Shown here piece after piece: positions 61,020-64,000 of a stretch of DNA of 64,000 nucleotides. The stretch comes from Vibrio maerlii (GTDB taxonomy: Bacteria > Pseudomonadota > Gammaproteobacteria > Enterobacterales > Vibrionaceae), in contig NZ_QRHC01000017.1 of NCBI RefSeq assembly GCF_003415655.1, positions 1 through 64,000 of the forward strand, written 5' to 3'. The position numbers were made by a program, and so were the translations under genes. Positions within the stretch are counted from its first letter, which is position 1. Every line of letters starts with the position of its first letter. Below the pieces are notes generated by a model. That model was not told where the DNA came from, did no database searches, and saw only the letters and a list, made by a program, of their open reading frames with translations.

Positions 61020-61039
61020 TAGATATGATTGCATATCTA
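61020..61039. promoter_or_regulatory. Perfect inverted repeat in the 60901-61205 gap
   Basis: TAGATATG and CATATCTA are 8-bp arms around ATTG. The site lies between the minus-strand small gene and the plus-strand Spo0M-like gene, a position suited to an operator for either. No known regulator is recognised. Confidence 0.4.
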
Positions 61040-61205
61040 GTATTTAGGGTAGCACTGCGTACAACAGAGATCGACAGATATGATGTATTTTTCACCGCCA
61101 AATTAATAAATTAGTCAGTCAGTGAAAAACTAAAATGTTGACTCGGTTAGAGATTTTATTTGTATTAACGGTAGTATGAAGGTGTTGTGAGAAGGAGTTT
61201 CCGTT

Positions 61206-61997
61206 ATGTCATTTTTTAAGAAAACACTAGCGAGCCTGGGGATTGGCTCAGCCAAGGTTGATGCAGTGCTCCAGCAAGAGATACTGAACCCTGGCGATCA
61301 GGTACAAGTGGTGATTCATGTATATGGTGGATCAACGGCGCAAGAGATCGGTAACATCAACGTGAAGCTATGCTGCCAATATAAAGAAGAAGTATCGGCG
61401 GATAACGACAATCGTAACTCTGGACGCAAAAAGATCGTTAACAAGAGCTACGTACTTTCTAAGTGGCAGTTGCCTTATGCCTTCACCATCGACTCGGGTG
61501 AGGAACGAGAGTTTGAGGTTACCCTTGATGTACCTTGGAATACGCCTGTGACGATTGGTGATGCAAAAGTCTGGCTCGATACAAGCTTAGATATTTCACT
61601 GGCGGTTGACCCTAGTGACAAAGATATTCTTACCGTGCGCCCCGATCCCTTGATGGACGGAATATTAACCGCATTGGAAGAGCAAGGACTACGTATTCGT
61701 CAGGTGGAGTGTGAAGCGGCGAAAGGCTTTGCTTTGCCATTTGTACAAGAGTTTGAATTTGTGCCGACTACTGGTCCTTATCATGGTCGCTGGCGAGAGG
61801 TAGAGATTGTCGCGTATCGTGATGAGTCTGAGCTAAAACTTTGGTTTGAGGTCGATCGTAGCCAGCGTGGTATTGGCGGTATGCTTTCTAGCCTTCTGGG
61901 GTTAGGGGAGCTAAAACGTCAATTGACTATTCCTGTTAACACCCAACCAGATCAAGCAGGTCAGCAGGTATTAGAGTTCTTGGAATCAACGACTTAA
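61206..61997 (+). CDS. Spo0M-like (SpoOM) arrestin-fold protein
   Basis: A 263-residue protein that begins MSFFKKTLASLGIGSAKVDAVL, the start usual for the Spo0M family. The N-terminal 130 residues should form the arrestin-like beta-sandwich (PGDQVQVVIHVYGGSTAQEIG), followed by a second, shorter beta-rich part. In Bacillus Spo0M affects sporulation and cell shape, but this organism is not a spore former and its role here is unknown. AAGGAG stands 10 bases before the ATG. It is followed by hlyIII on the same strand after 110 bases of palindromic leader. Confidence 0.88.
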   Translation: MSFFKKTLASLGIGSAKVDAVLQQEILNPGDQVQVVIHVYGGSTAQEIGNINVKLCCQYKEEVSADNDNRNSGRKKIVNKSYVLSKWQLPYAFTIDSGEEREFEVTLDVPWNTPVTIGDAKVWLDTSLDISLAVDPSDKDILTVRPDPLMDGILTALEEQGLRIRQVECEAAKGFALPFVQEFEFVPTTGPYHGRWREVEIVAYRDESELKLWFEVDRSQRGIGGMLSSLLGLGELKRQLTIPVNTQPDQAGQQVLEFLESTT

Positions 61998-62045
61998 TTC
62001 ATTTACATTAAGACCCTCGATTCTAACTAGAGTATAAACTTAATT

Positions 62046-62069
62046 TTAAGCTTACACGTGTAAGCTTAA
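62046..62069. promoter_or_regulatory. Perfect 24-bp palindrome upstream of the hlyIII-family gene
   Basis: The left arm TTAAGCTTACAC is followed directly by its exact complement GTGTAAGCTTAA. A perfect 24-base palindrome with no spacer, centred on ACACGTGT and without a U-tract, suggests a dimeric regulator site rather than a terminator. It lies 39 bases before the start codon. Confidence 0.65.
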
Positions 62070-62078
62070 TGTGTAATA

Positions 62079-62103
62079 CTACCTCCTATTCAATAGGAGG
62101 TAG
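62079..62103 (+). promoter_or_regulatory. Hairpin that masks the ribosome binding site of the hlyIII-family gene
   Basis: CTACCTCCTATT (62079-62090) is the exact complement of AATAGGAGGTAG (62092-62103), with one base between. The right arm holds the AGGAGG ribosome binding site, 7 bases before the ATG at 62108. In RNA the site would be fully paired, apart from the loop, so translation should need an unfolding event or a competing structure. Confidence 0.75.
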
Positions 62104-62107
62104 AACC

Positions 62108-62758
62108 ATGTCACAGGCAAAATCTGCTTACAGCGTTAATGAAGAGGTCGCTAATACTTTGACACATGCCCTTGGCTGTGTGTTAGGTATGGTTGGTTTG
62201 GTTTTGTTAGTCATGAAGTCGCTAGCTGCTGGCGCAGATGCATTAACCATCACCAGCATGTCTATTTATGGTAGCAGTGTTGTTGTCTTGTTCCTCGCTT
62301 CTACCCTCTATCATGCCATCCCAAATCCTTCGACTAAGCGCTTATTTAAAACCCTCGACCACTGTGCGATCTACCTACTTATCGCGGGTAGCTATACGCC
62401 ATTTATGTTGGTTAGTTTGAGAACACCACTCGCGGTTGGTTTGATGGCGGTGATCTGGTTGATTGCGCTGGTGGGTATTGTGATGAAGATAGCTTTTGTA
62501 TATCGCTTCAAACGCTTGTCATTGGTCACTTATTTGTTGATGGGATGGCTATCTCTGATCGTGATTTACCAACTGGCAATTAGCTTGGAGGTTGGTGGGT
62601 TAGTGCTGCTCGCGTTAGGTGGTGTGGTCTACTCATTGGGGGTTATCTTTTATGTGAATGATAAAATCCCATACAACCATGCTATCTGGCACGTGTTTGT
62701 GCTGGCTGGCAGTATCTGTCATTTCTTCGCTATCTATTGGTATGTGAAGCCCGTTTAA
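62108..62758 (+). CDS. Hemolysin III / YqfA (PAQR) family membrane protein
   Basis: A 216-residue protein with seven predicted membrane helices. It starts SAYSVNEEVANTLTHALGC and has the conserved motifs STLYHAIP and LDHCAIYLLIAGSYTPF, and the HAIWHVFVLAGSICHFFAIY block near the C-terminus. The family includes Bacillus HlyIII and animal PAQR receptors; its conserved His and Asp residues may form a metal site. The old hemolysin name does not establish toxicity. A strong ribosome binding site lies inside a hairpin, and a 24-bp palindrome lies upstream. The stop codon overlaps that of the convergent trkH by 3 bases. Confidence 0.88.
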   Translation: MSQAKSAYSVNEEVANTLTHALGCVLGMVGLVLLVMKSLAAGADALTITSMSIYGSSVVVLFLASTLYHAIPNPSTKRLFKTLDHCAIYLLIAGSYTPFMLVSLRTPLAVGLMAVIWLIALVGIVMKIAFVYRFKRLSLVTYLLMGWLSLIVIYQLAISLEVGGLVLLALGGVVYSLGVIFYVNDKIPYNHAIWHVFVLAGSICHFFAIYWYVKPV

Positions 62759-64000
62759 CGGCGCCAGAAAGCAGGGAAGAACAGTACCAATAATGTCAGT
62801 ATTTCTAGGCGGCCCATCAGCATTCCAAAGCTGAGTAACCATTTCGCAGCATCAGGCAGCGGGGCAAAGTTACCCGTTGGACCAATCACGCTTCCCATTC
62901 CTGGGCCCACATTCGCGACCGCAGTAATAGCCCCCGAGATGCTAGTGATGGGATCGAGGCCCATAATGCTTAATCCGGCAGCAATAGCGATGATGGTGAT
63001 GAAGAACATCAAGCCAAACGCAACCACTGAGCGAACGATATCATCATTCACTGGGCGCTTATTGTAGCGTTGAACGAACACCCCCGATGGGTGAATAAGC
63101 TTCATCATCTGTTTGTTTAGTAGGGTGATAGCGATCTGGAATCGGAATACCTTGATTCCACCTGAGGTTGAGCCTGAGCATGCTCCAGCCATCATTAAGA
63201 AGGCAAATAAGGTGGTTGGCAATGCCCCCCATGCTGTGAAATCTTCTAAACCAAATCCAGTGGTAGTGACAACCGAGACGATATTAAATGCTGACACACG
63301 AATGGCATCAAGGAAGGTGTAACCATCTCGAATGACTAACCAAGCAGCGACCATCAAGCTGGATCCAACAAACAGATAGGTAAAGCCTCTGACTTGCGCA
63401 TCATGCACGAGAGCGTCGAGTTTACGCTTCTTCATTGCTGAAACAAACAGCAAGAAGGGCAAGCCCCCCAAGAACATGAAGAAGGTACCAACCCAATGAG
63501 CTGAGTTCGAGAAGTGGTTCATCGAGCCATCAGAGGTCGAGTAGCCACCAGTTGATAAGGTGGTAAACGCGTGGTTAATGGCATCAAACACACTCATCCC
63601 GGTAAACAGATAAGCAATAAAACACAGCGCAGTCAGTGTCAGATACACCAACACAATATTCTTGGCGACAGTCTTAGCGCGTGGGCTACTTTTATCTGAC
63701 CAGTCAGAAGACTCGGTCTGGAACAGGCGCATACCACCGACGTTCAACATAGGTAGCACAGCTACAGCCATCACAATAAAGCCAATACCACCGAGCCATT
63801 GCAACGTAGAGCGCCAAAGAAGGATGCTTGGCGCCATGTTATCTAGCCCACTGAGCACTGTTGAACCTGTGGTTGTAATGCCTGACATGGTCTCAAAATA
63901 GGCGTCAGTGAAGCTTATGTGGTTGATGAACACAAACGGCAATGCCGCAAAGGCACTCGCTATGGTCCACACCAAGGATGTTATGAGGAACATATCCCGC
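62755..64000 (-). CDS. trkH: Second TrkH-family potassium transporter, 5' end beyond the window
   Basis: At least 414 residues of a TrkH/KtrB-family channel subunit. Pore-loop repeats are visible: SGITTTGSTVL, STGGYSTSDG, VTTTGFGLED and ANVGPGMGS, and the protein ends FFPAFWRR. The frame stays open to the right edge, and RDMFLITSLVW aligns with residues about 68-78 of the first TrkH (RDGFLIVVLFW). About 70 N-terminal residues are therefore missing, and the ATG at 63993 is not the true start. It is clearly a paralogue of the gene at 1267, not a recent copy. Confidence 0.93.
   Translation of the reverse strand, partial: RDMFLITSLVWTIASAFAALPFVFINHISFTDAYFETMSGITTTGSTVLSGLDNMAPSILLWRSTLQWLGGIGFIVMAVAVLPMLNVGGMRLFQTESSDWSDKSSPRAKTVAKNIVLVYLTLTALCFIAYLFTGMSVFDAINHAFTTLSTGGYSTSDGSMNHFSNSAHWVGTFFMFLGGLPFLLFVSAMKKRKLDALVHDAQVRGFTYLFVGSSLMVAAWLVIRDGYTFLDAIRVSAFNIVSVVTTTGFGLEDFTAWGALPTTLFAFLMMAGACSGSTSGGIKVFRFQIAITLLNKQMMKLIHPSGVFVQRYNKRPVNDDIVRSVVAFGLMFFITIIAIAAGLSIMGLDPITSISGAITAVANVGPGMGSVIGPTGNFAPLPDAAKWLLSFGMLMGRLEILTLLVLFFPAFWRR

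Noticed and set aside
62046..62069. 24-bp palindrome considered as a parS site
   Set aside because: It shares the CACGTG centre but matches only 10 of the 16 parS positions.
1..64000. CRISPR arrays, transposases, phage genes, toxin-antitoxin or defence islands
   Set aside because: No direct-repeat array, transposase motif, integrase or defence gene was found in either strand. The window is conserved core chromosome.

Overview
This window is the replication-origin neighbourhood of the main chromosome of a Vibrio-like gammaproteobacterium. The order rpmH-rnpA-yidD-yidC-mnmE, mioC-oriC-mnmG-rsmG-parA-parB-atpIBEFHAGDC-glmU, gyrB-recF-dnaN-dnaA, glyQS, ilvGMEDA and comM is the one known from Vibrio chromosome 1. 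The genes are compact, AT-moderate and mostly full length. I see no insertion sequence, prophage, integron, CRISPR array or defence island, and no sign of a new multi-gene system. What merits a second look is mainly regulatory RNA, operators and a few small proteins.

Layout. 1-730: 5' end of a minus-strand 16S rRNA gene with its leader and promoter. 730-3384 (minus): hemG, trkH, yigZ. 3611-8137 (plus): fadBA and an acuI/yhdH-type reductase. 8203-10991: a LysR regulator, two small membrane proteins, tusA, and a GDT1-family manganese exporter (mneA type) behind a yybP-ykoY manganese riboswitch. 11415-15881 (plus): glyQS and avtA. 15987-23218 (minus): ibpA with a distant sigma-32-type promoter and a mismatched hairpin over its ribosome binding site, then gyrB, recF, dnaN, dnaA. 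23671-25936 (plus): an amino-acid (cystine-like) ABC transporter preceded by a nested stem-loop. 26167-30560 (plus): rpmH, rnpA, yidD, yidC, mnmE, mioC. 30620-30960: oriC, with DnaA boxes, dense GATC sites and AT-rich repeats. 31045-43914 (plus): mnmG, rsmG, parAB, the complete F-type ATP synthase operon, glmU. 43994-47506: a divergent permease and binding protein pair and a membrane diguanylate cyclase. 47606-54179 (minus): ilvGMEDA with an ilvL leader peptide and attenuator. 54394-56933 (plus): comM and a yihG-type acyltransferase. 57008-60629 (minus): dsbA, srkA, ccoG, yihD. 60733-60900 (minus): a 55-residue basic protein. 61206-62758 (plus): a Spo0M-like protein and a hemolysin-III/YqfA family protein. 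62755-64000 (minus): a second trkH, cut by the window edge.

How the genes work together. The core supplies replication initiation (dnaA, oriC, dnaN, recF, gyrB), origin segregation (parAB), translation (rRNA, L34, RNase P protein, glycyl-tRNA synthetase, tRNA and rRNA modification enzymes), membrane protein insertion (yidC, yidD), energy conversion (ATP synthase, ccoG for cbb3 oxidase assembly), fatty-acid beta-oxidation, branched-chain amino-acid synthesis and envelope redox folding (dsbA). All starts, motifs and hairpins were read by eye. No database search or folding program was run, so family names rest on recognised motifs and gene order.
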